A stretch of 64,000 nt of DNA from VRUE01 sp963699215 (GTDB lineage Bacteria; Actinomycetota; Thermoleophilia; Solirubrobacterales; 70-9). A program made the position numbers and the translations under genes. Each line of letters begins with the position of its first letter. Within the stretch, counting starts at the first letter, position 1. This document shows, one piece after another, positions 49,916-58,654 of this stretch. Where the stretch lies: contig OY969422.1 of the NCBI GenBank assembly GCA_963699215.1, positions 248,001-312,000 on the forward strand, in the 5' to 3' direction. The notes beneath the pieces are model-generated. The model made no database searches. It was given only the letters and a program-made list of their open reading frames with translations, and was not told where the DNA came from.

Positions 49916-50943
49916 CGCGCGGCTTCGCCCAGCCCTTCGAACAGCTCGCCGATGCCTTTGCCGCCGCCTTCGCCCTGCAACAGCCCGAGCAGTTCGATCG
50001 GGTTGACGTCGAGCTTCAAGAAGAGCTTGCTCAGCGGCTGGGTCTTGCCGGAGGGGGCCGAGATCTGCTGTTCCTCGTTGACCCCGTCCAGCGTCAGGTC
50101 GAACTCGATCTCGACGCTCTTCGGCCCCTTGCCGCCGTCGTCCTGGGGTTCGATCTGCAGCTGCGCGGCGATCCTCCGCACGATGTCGTCGTCGCCGACG
50201 TAGACGTCGACGTGGGCGCTCTTGACCGCCTTGCCGACTTCGTCCTTGGCCTCGTCGATTTCCGCTTCGGAGGGAAGCGGGCCGGCGGCTGCCAGCTGGG
50301 CGCGGCAGGCCTGGCTTTCGGCCACTTCGAGAACCGCGTCGATCGCGCCGGTGACGTCGAAGTCGCCGCTCACCTTGGTCGTGCTCGCGCCGCCGACCTC
50401 GGCGCTGCCTTCGTTGGCCCCGTTTTCGATGAACTCGCCGACCTTCAGCTTGCCCGCTTCTTCCTGGCAGGCGGCGGCGCCGGTCGATTCGCCTTCGGCT
50501 CCGCTTTCGCCCTGCGCTTGGTTGAGCGCCGCTTCGACGAAGCTGAAGGTCGTCGGGTCGACTTCGTACTCGACCCCTTCGTAGTTGACGTAGGCGCTGT
50601 TGGGCAGCAGCACCAGGCCGCCTTCGAAGTCGACCTCCCTGCCGTTGAGGGACCCGTCGGCCTTCGCGGTCAGGTCGAGCTGGGGGAGCTCGCCCGCGCC
50701 TTCGCCCTGGAACGGGCCGGAGAGGCTGACGTCGAGATCGCCCCCTTCGGGCCCCTTGGCCGAGACCGCGACCGAGAGGTCGATGCTGCCGCTGTCGATC
50801 CCCTGCAGGGTCGCTTCGTCGATCACCGCCTGGGCGCTCTCGTCGTTGCGGTCATCGCTGCCCCCGCAGGCGGCGAGCGCGGCCGTCGTCGCGAGGAGGG
50901 CGGCGACGGTGGCGAGTGCGTAGAGGAAACGGTGTCGGCTCAC
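49912..50943 (-). CDS. Lipoprotein, LppX/LprG-like
   Basis: 343 aa. Signal peptide and lipobox LAAC-GGS (Cys near residue 26). The mature domain (SGSIDLSVAVSAKGPEGGDLDVSLSGPFQ, VVLLPNSAYVNYEGVEYEVDP, VSGDFDVTGAIDAVLEVAES and VDVYVGDDDIVRRIAAQLQIEP) follows the LppX/LprAFG antiparallel sheet and helix layout, a fold with a hydrophobic lipid cavity. One disulphide pair is likely (TGAAACQEE and SQACRAQ). It is surface-anchored, with possible lipid carriage as in mycobacteria. First in a two-gene unit with the CaCA exchanger. Confidence 0.82.
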   Translation of the reverse strand: MSRHRFLYALATVAALLATTAALAACGGSDDRNDESAQAVIDEATLQGIDSGSIDLSVAVSAKGPEGGDLDVSLSGPFQGEGAGELPQLDLTAKADGSLNGREVDFEGGLVLLPNSAYVNYEGVEYEVDPTTFSFVEAALNQAQGESGAEGESTGAAACQEEAGKLKVGEFIENGANEGSAEVGGASTTKVSGDFDVTGAIDAVLEVAESQACRAQLAAAGPLPSEAEIDEAKDEVGKAVKSAHVDVYVGDDDIVRRIAAQLQIEPQDDGGKGPKSVEIEFDLTLDGVNEEQQISAPSGKTQPLSKLFLKLDVNPIELLGLLQGEGGGKGIGELFEGLGEAAR

Positions 50944-51010
50944 AGCGGGGGCCTCCTGAAATCGGATGCGGGGTTGCGGGATCGCGGATGGTAAGGCTAG
51001 CGCCGGTCTC

Positions 51011-51232
51011 TCAGCGATTCCTAAGCTGGGGGGGCGTGCCCTCGGTCAGGTTCAGCGCCAGCGGGAAGAGGAAGGCGCCGAGGAAGATCAGCGCGATGCC
51101 GGCGGCGACGAGCCAGCGCGAGCTGCTGAGGTGGCCGAGGATGCCGGTAGCGAAGCCGATCAGGACCAGCGCGATGTAGGGACCGGCGCTGTGCGGGAGC
51201 AGCGAAGCGATGGAGAGGGCGAGGTCGGGCAC
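51011..51232 (-). CDS. Small two-helix membrane protein
   Basis: 73 aa. Two hydrophobic helices (YIALVLIGFATGILGHLSSS and WLVAAGIALIFLGAFLFPLAL) with a short basic turn between them. No family recognised. Start lies 23 nt from the divergent MoxR gene. It is kept because composition and codon pattern are consistent with a real membrane protein; it could still be spurious. Confidence 0.55.
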   Translation of the reverse strand: MPDLALSIASLLPHSAGPYIALVLIGFATGILGHLSSSRWLVAAGIALIFLGAFLFPLALNLTEGTPPQLRNR

Positions 51233-51255
51233 CGGAGCGGATTATCATCGCCGGG

Positions 51256-52149
51256 ATGGCCGAGGCGCAGGCACCCGCATCCGTAGCCGAGACCAAGGAG
51301 GCACTGGCGAAGGCGAGCTACCTCGCCGACGAGTCGGCGGCGCTGGTCTCCTTCCTCGCCCAGCGCCTCGGCAAGCCGATCCTGGTCGAGGGTCCGGCGG
51401 GCGTCGGCAAGACCGAGCTGGCCAAGGCGCTCTCGCGCGCCAGCGGCCGCGAGCTGATCCGGCTGCAGTGCTACGAGGGGCTCGACGAGGCCAAGGCGCT
51501 GTACGAGTGGAACTACCGCAAGCAGCTGCTGCGGATCCAGGCCGGCGGCGAGTCCGGCTGGGAGGATGTCCACGGCGACATCTTCAGCGAGGAGTTCCTG
51601 CTCGAGCGGCCGCTGATGCAGGCGATCGCCAGCGTCGAGCCGGTGGTCCTGCTGATCGACGAGATCGACAAGACCGACCAGGAGTTCGAGGCGATGCTGC
51701 TCGAGCTGCTCTCCGACTTCCAGATCACGATCCCCGAGCTGGGCCAGGTCTCGGCGACCTCGATGCCGATCGTCATCCTCACCTCGAACAACTCGCGCGA
51801 GCTGACCGAGGCGCTGAAGCGCCGCTGCCTCTACCTCTGGCTCGACTACCCGGAGCTGGAGCGCGAGATGGAGATCGTCCGCCTGCACGCGCCCGACCTG
51901 CCCGAGGCGCTGACCCGGCGCCTGGTCGAGGTGGTGCGGATGGTGCGGGACCTGGACCTGAAGAAGCCCCCCTCGATCGCCGAGACGATCGACTGGGCAC
52001 GGACGCTGCTCCTGATGGGTGCCGAGGACATCGACCGCCAGACCTTCGAGCAGTCGATGTCGATCATCGTCAAGCACCGCACCGACATCGACCTGGTCGC
52101 CGAGCGAGTGGGGATGAAGCTTGCCGAGTCCGTACGGCCCCAAGGCTGA
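51256..52149 (+). CDS. MoxR-type AAA+ ATPase
   Basis: 297 aa. Walker A VEGPAGVGKTELAKALSRA, Walker B VVLLIDEIDKTDQEFE, sensor 1 VILTSNNSRELTEALKRRCLYLWLDYP and sensor 2 in the lid. This fits the MoxR/CoxD-like ATPases that act with VWA partners as chaperones for metalloenzyme or complex maturation. It overlaps the downstream VWA gene by 29 nt. No molybdenum or CO dehydrogenase gene is nearby, so the client is unknown. Confidence 0.92.
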   Translation: MAEAQAPASVAETKEALAKASYLADESAALVSFLAQRLGKPILVEGPAGVGKTELAKALSRASGRELIRLQCYEGLDEAKALYEWNYRKQLLRIQAGGESGWEDVHGDIFSEEFLLERPLMQAIASVEPVVLLIDEIDKTDQEFEAMLLELLSDFQITIPELGQVSATSMPIVILTSNNSRELTEALKRRCLYLWLDYPELEREMEIVRLHAPDLPEALTRRLVEVVRMVRDLDLKKPPSIAETIDWARTLLLMGAEDIDRQTFEQSMSIIVKHRTDIDLVAERVGMKLAESVRPQG

Positions 52150-53524
52150 CGCCGGCCCGCCCGGGCTGGCAGCGAAGCTGCTCGGCTTCTGCGAGGAGCT
52201 GCGCAGCGAGGGCGTGGCGGTCGGAACCTCGGAGATCCTCGACGCCTTCGCCGCGCTCGAGCAGGTTCCCTGGGAGTCCCGGGACGACTTCCGCGAGGCG
52301 CTGGCGACGACGATCGCCAAGTCGCAGGAGGACCGGCGGCTCTTCGAGCTGCTCTTCGAGCGCTGGTTCTTCCGCGCCGCCGAGGCGGAGGCGATCGAGC
52401 GCGAGATCGGCGAGGGGGAGCAGCGCCACGAGGGCGCCGAGCGGCTCGACATCGACGAGCTGCGCGAGCAGATCCGCGAGGCGATCGTCGAGGGCGACGA
52501 GGGCAGGATGCGCGACCTGGCGCGCTTGGCGATCGCCGCCTTCGGCCGTCAGGGCGAGGGCTCCGGCGTGGTCGGGGTCGACGTGCAGCGGATCCGGCGC
52601 ACCCTGGAGCTCTCCGCCGGCACCCAGCCGCAGGCCGAGGACGGCGCGGCCCAGCTGCCGCCGATCGACCGCGACCAGCTCAACCGCTTCGAGCGCCACC
52701 TGCGCCGCGAGCTCGAACGCGACCTGATCGAGCGCACCGAGACCCTGCCCCCCTCCCGCCCGCTGGCCGAGCTCGACCGGGCGCTGCCGACCAGCCCGAC
52801 CCAGGACCTGGCCGCGGTGCACCGCGCCGTCTCGCAGATGAAGCGGCGGCTGGCGACGCTCGGCCACGAGCAGCGAGGGCGGCGCAAGGCGCGGACGGTC
52901 GACGTGCGGCGCACGATGCGCGCCTCGCTGGAGACCGGCGGCGTACCGATGCACCTGCGCTACCGGCCGAAGCGGCCGCGGCGTCCCGAGATCTACGTCC
53001 TCTGCGACGTCTCGACCTCGGTTACCTCCGCCAGCGTCTTCTTCCTCTCCGTCCTGCACGCGCTGCACGACTCGTTCCGCAAACTGCGCAGCTTCGTCTT
53101 CATCGAGCGGATCTCCGAGGTGACCGAGATCTTCGAGCACGAGCGCGACTTCCGCGAGATCGCCCGCCGCATCTCCAGCGAGGGCGGCGTCGCCGACGTC
53201 TCCGGCTACACCGATTACGGCCGCGTCTGGCTCGAGTTCCTGACCGAGATCTCAGACGACCTCGACCCGCGCTCGACCGTGATCGTCCTCGGCGACGCCC
53301 GCACCAACGGCCGCGAGCCCCACGCCGAGGTCTTCGCCCAGGTCGCCGAGCGCGCCGGCCGCCTCTTCTGGCTCAATCCCGAGCCGAAGCTGTACTGGAA
53401 CTACGGCGACTCGGTGATGGCCGCCTACGAGCGCCACTGCGACGGCGCCTTCGAGTGCTGGACGACTCGGCACCTGGAGAATTTCGTCAACGTCGTCGCC
53501 GGAGGAGTTCCCGCAACGGACTAG
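52121..53524 (+). CDS. VWA-domain protein (CoxE-like), partner of MoxR ATPase
   Basis: 467 aa, TTG start at 52121. An N-terminal helical region (CEELRSEGVAVGTSEILDAFAALEQVPW, typical CoxE start) precedes a long charged linker and a C-terminal von Willebrand A domain starting PEIYVLCDVSTSVTSASVFFL, with the MIDAS motif DxSxS (DVSTS) and later metal-site residues (TDYGRVWLEFL, LGDARTN). MoxR-VWA pairs form functional complexes; the two genes overlap by 29 nt, supporting this. The substrate is unknown. Confidence 0.88.
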   Translation: MPSPYGPKADAGPPGLAAKLLGFCEELRSEGVAVGTSEILDAFAALEQVPWESRDDFREALATTIAKSQEDRRLFELLFERWFFRAAEAEAIEREIGEGEQRHEGAERLDIDELREQIREAIVEGDEGRMRDLARLAIAAFGRQGEGSGVVGVDVQRIRRTLELSAGTQPQAEDGAAQLPPIDRDQLNRFERHLRRELERDLIERTETLPPSRPLAELDRALPTSPTQDLAAVHRAVSQMKRRLATLGHEQRGRRKARTVDVRRTMRASLETGGVPMHLRYRPKRPRRPEIYVLCDVSTSVTSASVFFLSVLHALHDSFRKLRSFVFIERISEVTEIFEHERDFREIARRISSEGGVADVSGYTDYGRVWLEFLTEISDDLDPRSTVIVLGDARTNGREPHAEVFAQVAERAGRLFWLNPEPKLYWNYGDSVMAAYERHCDGAFECWTTRHLENFVNVVAGGVPATD

Positions 53525-53536
53525 AAAACTACGGGT

Positions 53537-54154
53537 ATGGAACCTTCCGCATACCCAGTTACCTTCTCCGTCGACTACCCCGAGCGCCAGCTCAACCGCC
53601 TCACCACCTTCTTCCGCATCTTCACTGTGATCCCGATCGCGATCCTCATCGCGCTGCTGCCGGGCGGCAGCATCGGTAGCTACGACTACGGGGTGGCGGC
53701 CTCCACCGGCACGCTGATCTTCGTGCCGATCGTGCTGATGCTCCTCTTCAAGAAGAAGTACCCGCGCTGGTGGTACGACTGGAACCTCGAGTTCCTGCGC
53801 TTCGGCAACCGGATTGGCGTCTACCTGGCCCTGATGGACGACGAGTACCCTTCGACCGACGAGCAGCAGGCGGTCCACCTCGACTTCCCCTACCCCGACG
53901 CCGAGCGGCTGGAGCGAGGCCTGCCGCTGGTCAAGTGGCTGCTCGCCATCCCTCACTACGTAGTCCTCTTCTTCCTCTCCATCGGCGTCTTCTTCGCCGT
54001 GATCGGCGCCTGGTTCGCGATCCTCTTCACCGGCCGCTACCCGCGCGGCATCTTCACCTTCGTCGAGGGCACGATCCGCTGGCACAACCGAGTCGCGGGC
54101 TACGCCTTCACCCTGGTGACCGACCAGTACCCGCCATTCCGGCTCAAGCCCTGA
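53537..54154 (+). CDS. DUF4389 membrane protein
   Basis: 205 aa. It begins YPVTFSVDYPERQLNRLTTFFRIFTVIPIAILIALLPGG, a DUF4389 hallmark, with a second helix pair (TGTLIFVPIVLMLLFKKKYPRWWYDWNLEFLRFGNRIGVYLALMDDEYPSTD) and a third (LLAIPHYVVLFFLSIGVFFAVIGAWFAILFTGRYPRGIF). The family is common in actinobacteria and of unknown function. Start ATG 53537 is 12 nt after the VWA stop, so it may be cotranscribed with moxR and the VWA gene. Confidence 0.87.
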   Translation: MEPSAYPVTFSVDYPERQLNRLTTFFRIFTVIPIAILIALLPGGSIGSYDYGVAASTGTLIFVPIVLMLLFKKKYPRWWYDWNLEFLRFGNRIGVYLALMDDEYPSTDEQQAVHLDFPYPDAERLERGLPLVKWLLAIPHYVVLFFLSIGVFFAVIGAWFAILFTGRYPRGIFTFVEGTIRWHNRVAGYAFTLVTDQYPPFRLKP

Positions 54155-54170
54155 AGGCGAGCGCCGTAGA

Positions 54171-54410
54171 TCAAGGAGACGGCGTCGTCCTTTTGTTTTT
54201 GCGGCGGCGTTCGCGCTCGTCGAGGAACTCGAGCAGCGAAATGCCACCTCCAAATGCAAGCATCAGCGTCGCGAACATGCCAATTTGAGAGTGTCGAAAC
54301 AGGACCTCTCCCACGAAGACAATGCCAGCGGCAAGCACCAGCGTGATGTAGAAGTTCTTCGTTATCACGACCATTGGGCAAGACTCGTCAGTAGATCGAT
54401 ACTCAGACAT
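54171..54410 (-). CDS. Tiny membrane protein (second of a pair)
   Basis: 79 aa from ATG 54410 (ATG 54374 is an alternative start, overlapping the partner's stop). Two hydrophobic helices (ITLVLAAGIVFVGEVLF and IGMFATLMLAFGGGISLLEFL) then a basic tail (DERERRRKNKRTTPSP). The surrounding 54.17-54.6 kb looks AT-richer than the rest of the window. No family recognised. A minor phage-like or recently acquired module is possible, but nothing demonstrates it. Confidence 0.5.
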   Translation of the reverse strand: MSEYRSTDESCPMVVITKNFYITLVLAAGIVFVGEVLFRHSQIGMFATLMLAFGGGISLLEFLDERERRRKNKRTTPSP

Positions 54411-54553
54411 AACGTTCCCAAAACTCCTCCCCAAAATACACCTCGGAGGGTCTGGCTGCCTAGGTAGCCACTGACGACTACTCCGGCGCCAATGATCGCG
54501 GCCGCCACCTCCAGAAGCGACGTAGCCGGACCGACCTGAGCAAGGACGGGCAT
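54365..54553 (-). CDS. Tiny membrane protein (first of a pair)
   Basis: 62 aa. N-terminal MPVLAQVGPATSLLEVAAAIIGAGVVVSGYLG then a second hydrophobic stretch (GVFWGGVLGTLCLSIDLLTSLA). It overlaps the next small membrane gene by 10 nt or more, as paired small membrane genes do. The only supporting evidence is composition and the tight pairing. Function unknown. Confidence 0.45.
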   Translation of the reverse strand: MPVLAQVGPATSLLEVAAAIIGAGVVVSGYLGSQTLRGVFWGGVLGTLCLSIDLLTSLAQWS

Positions 54554-54632
54554 TCTTCGATCCTGAACGATGCCTGCTCACGAGTGGTGCGCAGAACGGA
54601 AAATGTCTGAGCCGCCTTTGTGTCGAAACCGG

Positions 54633-55754
54633 CTATGCCGGCAGCGGACCCCCCGCCAGGGCAATCGCAACGCCAGCAAGGGCGGCGGCCAGGAGGGTCG
54701 TGACGACACCGCGGCGGGCGGCGAGCAGGGCGATTGCGGCTAGTGCCAAGACCGCCACCTGCCAGCCCTCGGAGAGGGCCAGGGCGAGCGGGATCGCCGA
54801 GCCGAGGATCGCGCCGATCGCCGCCGGGCCGGCGCCGTCGAGGAAGGCGCGCGCCTTCGGGTCCGAGCGCAGCCGGTCGAAGCGCTCGGCGCCGATCAGG
54901 ATGAAGGAGAAGGACGGGGCAAAGGCGACCGCCGAGGCGAGCAGCGCTCCCCCGACGCCCGCCGCGGCGTAGCCGACGGCGGCCACGGTGTGGACCACCG
55001 GCCCCGGCGTCACCTGGCCCAGCGCGACCGCGTTGAGGAACTGGCCGGAGGTCATCCAGTGGTAGTGGTCGACGGCGTCCGCCTGCATCAGCGGCACGAT
55101 CACGAACCCACCGCCGTAGGAGAGGGCGCCGACCTTGAAGGCGACCCAGGCGAGCGCGCCAACGCCGGCGCCCGTCGCCGCTAGAGGCAGGAAAGCAGCC
55201 CAGCTTCCGAGCGTGCCGGAAACGACCCCGGGGCGCCGGACCAGGAGCTCGAAGATGCCGCAGGCGATCAGGACGAGGACCAGCCAGGCGCCGACTAGCG
55301 CCACCGCAACCAGGCCGGCGAAGCCGTAAGCCGCCCAGCGCAACGGGTGGCTGTCCCTGGCTCGCTGCCAGCTCGACGGCAGCAAGCCGAGCCCCGCCCG
55401 CAGCGCCACCGCGGCCACCGCCGCACCGGCGCCCGCACCCGCCCCGATCACCCAGCTCGGCGGCGCCGAGGCGAGAAAGAGGGCCGAGAGGGCGAGGATC
55501 GCCGCCAGCCCCGGCAGGATGAAGCCGGCGCCGCCCACCAGCGCCCCCGGCACCCCCCGCAGCCGCCAGGCGCAGAAGATCGCCAGCTGGGTCGAGCCCG
55601 GCCCGGGCAGCAGGTTGGTGGCGGCGATCGCGTCCTCGAACTGCCCGGCGCTGAGCCAGCCACGCCGCACGACGCAGAGGTCGCGGAAGAGGGCGATGTG
55701 GGCCGGGGGGCCGCCGAAGCCGATGCAGCCGATCCGCCCCCACTCGCGCAGCAC
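54633..55754 (-). CDS. chrA: Chromate transporter ChrA-like protein
   Basis: 373 aa from GTG 55754. Two homologous halves with the family motif: GRIGCIGFGGPPAHIALFRDLCVVRRGWLS near residues 6-35 and FKVGALSYGGGFVIVPLMQADAVDHYHW near 207-234, followed by TPGPVVHTVAAVGYAAAGVGGALL. About ten transmembrane helices. Usually a CHR-family chromate/sulfate transporter. It is 16 nt after the Rrf2 regulator gene. Regulation by this regulator is inferred only from adjacency. Confidence 0.86.
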   Translation of the reverse strand: MLREWGRIGCIGFGGPPAHIALFRDLCVVRRGWLSAGQFEDAIAATNLLPGPGSTQLAIFCAWRLRGVPGALVGGAGFILPGLAAILALSALFLASAPPSWVIGAGAGAGAAVAAVALRAGLGLLPSSWQRARDSHPLRWAAYGFAGLVAVALVGAWLVLVLIACGIFELLVRRPGVVSGTLGSWAAFLPLAATGAGVGALAWVAFKVGALSYGGGFVIVPLMQADAVDHYHWMTSGQFLNAVALGQVTPGPVVHTVAAVGYAAAGVGGALLASAVAFAPSFSFILIGAERFDRLRSDPKARAFLDGAGPAAIGAILGSAIPLALALSEGWQVAVLALAAIALLAARRGVVTTLLAAALAGVAIALAGGPLPA

Positions 55755-55770
55755 CGTGGCGAGCGAAGGC

Positions 55771-56241
55771 CTAATGGGGCTCCCAGACCTCGGGCTTCGC
55801 AGTCAGGCGCTGGATGTCCGCGGGCAGCTCTCCCCGGGCGACGTCGGCCAGGGTCACCGACTCCAGCACCGCTCTCATGTTGGCGCGGAGCGCTATCCAT
55901 ACCTCCTGCAGCGACGCCGCCGCCCCGGAATAGGAGAGCTCGTCCGGCCGCTCGGAACGGATACTCGCGATCGGTCCCTCGACGGTGCGGATCACGTCGG
56001 CGATCGTAATCGTCTCGGCGGGCCGCGCCAAGCGGTAGCCGCCGTCCGCCCCGCGCTGGCTGCGCACGAGCCTCGCGTGGCGCAGCTCCAGCAGGATGTT
56101 CTCGAGGAACCTAAACGGCACTCCCTGGGCGGTGGCGATCGCTTCGCCCTTCACCGGTCCTCCGTCCGCAGCCGCCAGCTCGACCATCGCGCGGACGGCG
56201 TAGTCGACCTTCGCGGTGACCTGCACCGTGGGGCCGATCAT
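55771..56241 (-). CDS. Rrf2-family transcriptional regulator
   Basis: 156 aa. Winged helix VTAKVDYAVRAMVELAAADGGPVKGEAIATAQGVPFRFLENILLELRHARLVRSQRGADGGYRLARP, with the FLENIL and GGYRL motifs of Rrf2 proteins. No cysteines for an Fe-S cluster, unlike IscR/NsrR, so sensing differs (CymR-like or other). Dimerisation helix at the C-terminus. Adjacent to and upstream of chrA (16 nt), plausibly its regulator. Confidence 0.9.
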   Translation of the reverse strand: MIGPTVQVTAKVDYAVRAMVELAAADGGPVKGEAIATAQGVPFRFLENILLELRHARLVRSQRGADGGYRLARPAETITIADVIRTVEGPIASIRSERPDELSYSGAAASLQEVWIALRANMRAVLESVTLADVARGELPADIQRLTAKPEVWEPH

Positions 56242-56265
56242 CGCTAGCCGATCGAGCCGAGCTGG

Positions 56266-57615
56266 TCAGTCGCCACGCGTCTCCCCAAGCAAGCCGGGCG
56301 CGAATGACTTCACCTTGGCCCCTCCCGCAAGGCCGAGGCGATCGAAGCCGAAGAGATCCTCGATCGTGCGCAGCAAGGAGTAGGGATCGTAGGACGCGGG
56401 GTCGGTTGCGCCGGGGGAGACGAAGCGAGAGAGCAGCAGCGCCCCGACTTTGGGCTCGTCCTCGACCGGTGGCGCGCCGCTTGCCGGATCCACGGCGTTG
56501 ACCTCGCCGAAGGTGACGATCAGCAGCCCGTCTTTCTCGTAAGCGGGCGAGTCGAGGATCTCCGGAACCCATTTCGAGAGGAACGCGTCGGCGCTCGGCG
56601 CTCCGTCGGGCGCTCCTACAGGGCACTGACCGGTGATGCCGGCGTTGCAGAGGTTCGGTGAGATCAGGGCGAAGTTCGGCGTCGAATCGATCTTGCCCAG
56701 GTCGGCGCTCAGCTCGGTGAGCGAGACGTCGTTGACGGCGCAGTCGCCCAGGTCGAGCAGCGAGTGGAAATAGACGAACGGGTTGCGATGAGCGGCGTAT
56801 CCGCCCTGGACGGGTTCTTCGGCGCCGCCGAAGTCGGGGTGAGCGCAAGTGTCCGGCTTCCCGGCCTCGTCGACCATCCCCTCCATATAGGCGCCCCAGC
56901 GGAAGCGGCCGCTGACGAGCTGATCGGCGAGGGTCAGCGCTTCGACCGGATAGACGCAGCCATCGCCCGGCACCACGCCACTGCTGTCGAGAGCCGAGTT
57001 CGGGGGAAACTCGCCGAAGGTAGGACAGTTGGCTTCGGTATCGGCGTTGGGAGGCTGGCCGCTCATCGCGGCAATGCCGTTGGGCAGAGCGGCGCTGTGA
57101 AGCAACGAGTAGCCGGAGAGAAGCCCGCCCTGGGGGCGCAGGGTGCTAGCCAGGTAGGGCATCTGCGTGGTGGGACCGAAGGCCGCGTCATAGCCGGAGC
57201 TGGCGAGGGAGATGACGAAGACGTGCTTGATCCGGCCCGCTTCGGGCAGCGTTTCGCTGGGCGTCGCCGGCTTGCTCGGTGGGGGCGCTGGCTGGCTCGA
57301 AGGCGCGGGGGCCGGTGGTTCAGAGGCGACGAGGGGGCCGGCCGCGATCGGCGCCGGCGCGGACGCGGCTTCCGCGCCGCTCGATTCGGCTGGCGAGGGG
57401 GGCTTTGCCAGCGGAGTCGACGTCGCCGCCGTACCCGCAGGGCGCTGGGCGAGCAGAGCCGCAAGGGCACCGTTGTCTCCGCTGGCGACTAGCGCACTCG
57501 CCACTATCGCCGTCGTCGCGACCAGCGAGGACGCGACCAACAGGTTGAAGCGCTTGCCGGTCAGGCTGGCGGCAGCGGCGGTCGCACGGTCGAGGTGCCC
57601 CTTCAGCACTTTCAC
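56266..57615 (-). CDS. Secreted phosphoesterase (alkaline-phosphatase superfamily, PlcC-like)
   Basis: 449 aa from GTG 57615, whose GTGA overlaps the stop of the zinc-ribbon gene by 4 nt. An N-terminal transmembrane or signal helix (FNLLVASSLVATTAIVASALVA, about 23-44) precedes a long Pro/Ala/Ser-rich linker (50-125). The phosphoesterase domain (KHVFVISLASSGYDAAFGP, MPYLASTLRPQGGLLSGYSLLHSAALPNGIAAMSGQPPNADT, and later LLIVTFGEV) is of the phospholipase-C/acid-phosphatase type. The usual first metal-binding Asp appears as Ser or absent in VISLASS, so activity is not certain. It is the last gene of the pst-linked run, consistent with phosphate scavenging. Confidence 0.82.
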   Translation of the reverse strand: MKVLKGHLDRATAAAASLTGKRFNLLVASSLVATTAIVASALVASGDNGALAALLAQRPAGTAATSTPLAKPPSPAESSGAEAASAPAPIAAGPLVASEPPAPAPSSQPAPPPSKPATPSETLPEAGRIKHVFVISLASSGYDAAFGPTTQMPYLASTLRPQGGLLSGYSLLHSAALPNGIAAMSGQPPNADTEANCPTFGEFPPNSALDSSGVVPGDGCVYPVEALTLADQLVSGRFRWGAYMEGMVDEAGKPDTCAHPDFGGAEEPVQGGYAAHRNPFVYFHSLLDLGDCAVNDVSLTELSADLGKIDSTPNFALISPNLCNAGITGQCPVGAPDGAPSADAFLSKWVPEILDSPAYEKDGLLIVTFGEVNAVDPASGAPPVEDEPKVGALLLSRFVSPGATDPASYDPYSLLRTIEDLFGFDRLGLAGGAKVKSFAPGLLGETRGD

Positions 57616-57999
57616 GCCGTCGCCTCCGCCGCTACCAGCGACTGCCCGCACTGCGGGCAGAAGCGCACCGCAGCGCCATAGGGAGAGCCACAACTGGGGC
57701 ACAGGCCGGCGGCGTCTACCTCCTGCAGCTCGAGCATCCGCTCCACCGCGAGCAACTCGGCGTCGACCCGTTGCAGCTCGGCCGCCTTGCGGGTCAGCAC
57801 GTCCATGCGAACGTGGTCGCGAATCGCCATCTCGTAGAAGGCGCCGCCGAGGTCGGCCTGCATGATCGTGAACTTCTCCAGCAGCCGGTCCCGCTGGGCG
57901 CGCAGCTCGGCGCTCTCCCCTCCGTCGCGCTCACGGCGCTTTCTCGGCCGTTGGGGCGGCCGGCGCTTTCCGCCGCTCGACAGCGGTCAGGCGCCTCAT
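57612..57999 (-). pseudogene. Coiled-coil zinc-ribbon protein, frameshifted as sequenced
   Basis: ATG 57999 overlaps the previous stop by 3 nt and reads MRRLTAVERRKAPAAPTAEKAP before a stop near 57931. One extra base there moves the frame into RDGGESAELRAQRDRLLEKFTIMQADLGGAFYEM, a coiled coil. A C-terminal double zinc knuckle, CPSCGSPYGAAVRFCPQCG, follows. Removing one base restores a protein of about 128 aa. The family is found in Thermoleophilia next to pst-linked genes as I recall it. Soluble. Function unknown; translationally coupled to both neighbours. Confidence 0.7.
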
Positions 58000-58654
58000 G
58001 GCTGCGCTCCGGTCGGCAGCGCGGGGGCCGCATCGGGATCGCCACCGACGACGACCACGTCGGGCAGGTTCTGCTGGGCTTTGATGTAAGTCGAGCCAGA
58101 CTGCTTGACGTTTTCGATTCGACGATCTTGGTGTCTTCTTCGGTCTTCTCCTTGGTCGGTTCGAAGCCGGTGATCTGGTGGACGGTCCCGTTCGCGGTCT
58201 GGGCGACGACCTTGCCCCCGCCTTTGTCCTTTTTGCCCGCTTTGGCCCCCTTCGAGCTCGCCTTGCTTGCGGCAGTCGGCCCAGTCGCGGCGGGACCGCT
58301 GCTGGCGACCGCCGCGTCCTGCTGGCGCAACGCCTGCAAGAGAGCGTCGTCGGTGCCGTCCGAGCCGCAGCGACCGACGACAACGCCGATCGCGACCGCG
58401 ATCGGCAGCAGCGCGAAGAAAGCGACCGCCGCTGCCCGGCTGCCGGAGCTGCCCTTGGCCTGCGGCCGGGTCAGCGGGCGGCGGGCCCGCTTGCTCATCG
58501 CCGCGAAGTAGCGCGAGGAGGGATTGGCTCCGTTGCCGCGCCGGGCGGCGCAGTTGACGCAGTAGCGCTGCTGCGGGTCGAGCGGCGCGCCGCACTCTTC
58601 GCACGGCTCGTAGCGACTCTGGCCCTTCGACGGACTTTGCTCTGGCTCGGTCAT
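57996..58654 (-). pseudogene. Membrane-bound zinc-ribbon protein, frameshifted as sequenced
   Basis: N-terminal zinc ribbon (CEECGAPLDPQQRYCVNC, residues 18-35), a basic stretch, then one transmembrane helix (AAAVAFFALLPIAVAIGVVVG) and an extracytoplasmic segment rich in Ala/Lys/Thr. The frame fails near 58110 (after KIVESK). The alternative frame continues plausibly as NVKQSGSTYIKAQQNLPDVVVVGGDPDAAP and ends in a stop at 57996 that overlaps the next start. One missing or two extra bases would explain it. Start overlaps the upstream lipoprotein stop by 4 nt. A signalling or scaffold role is speculative. Confidence 0.68.
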
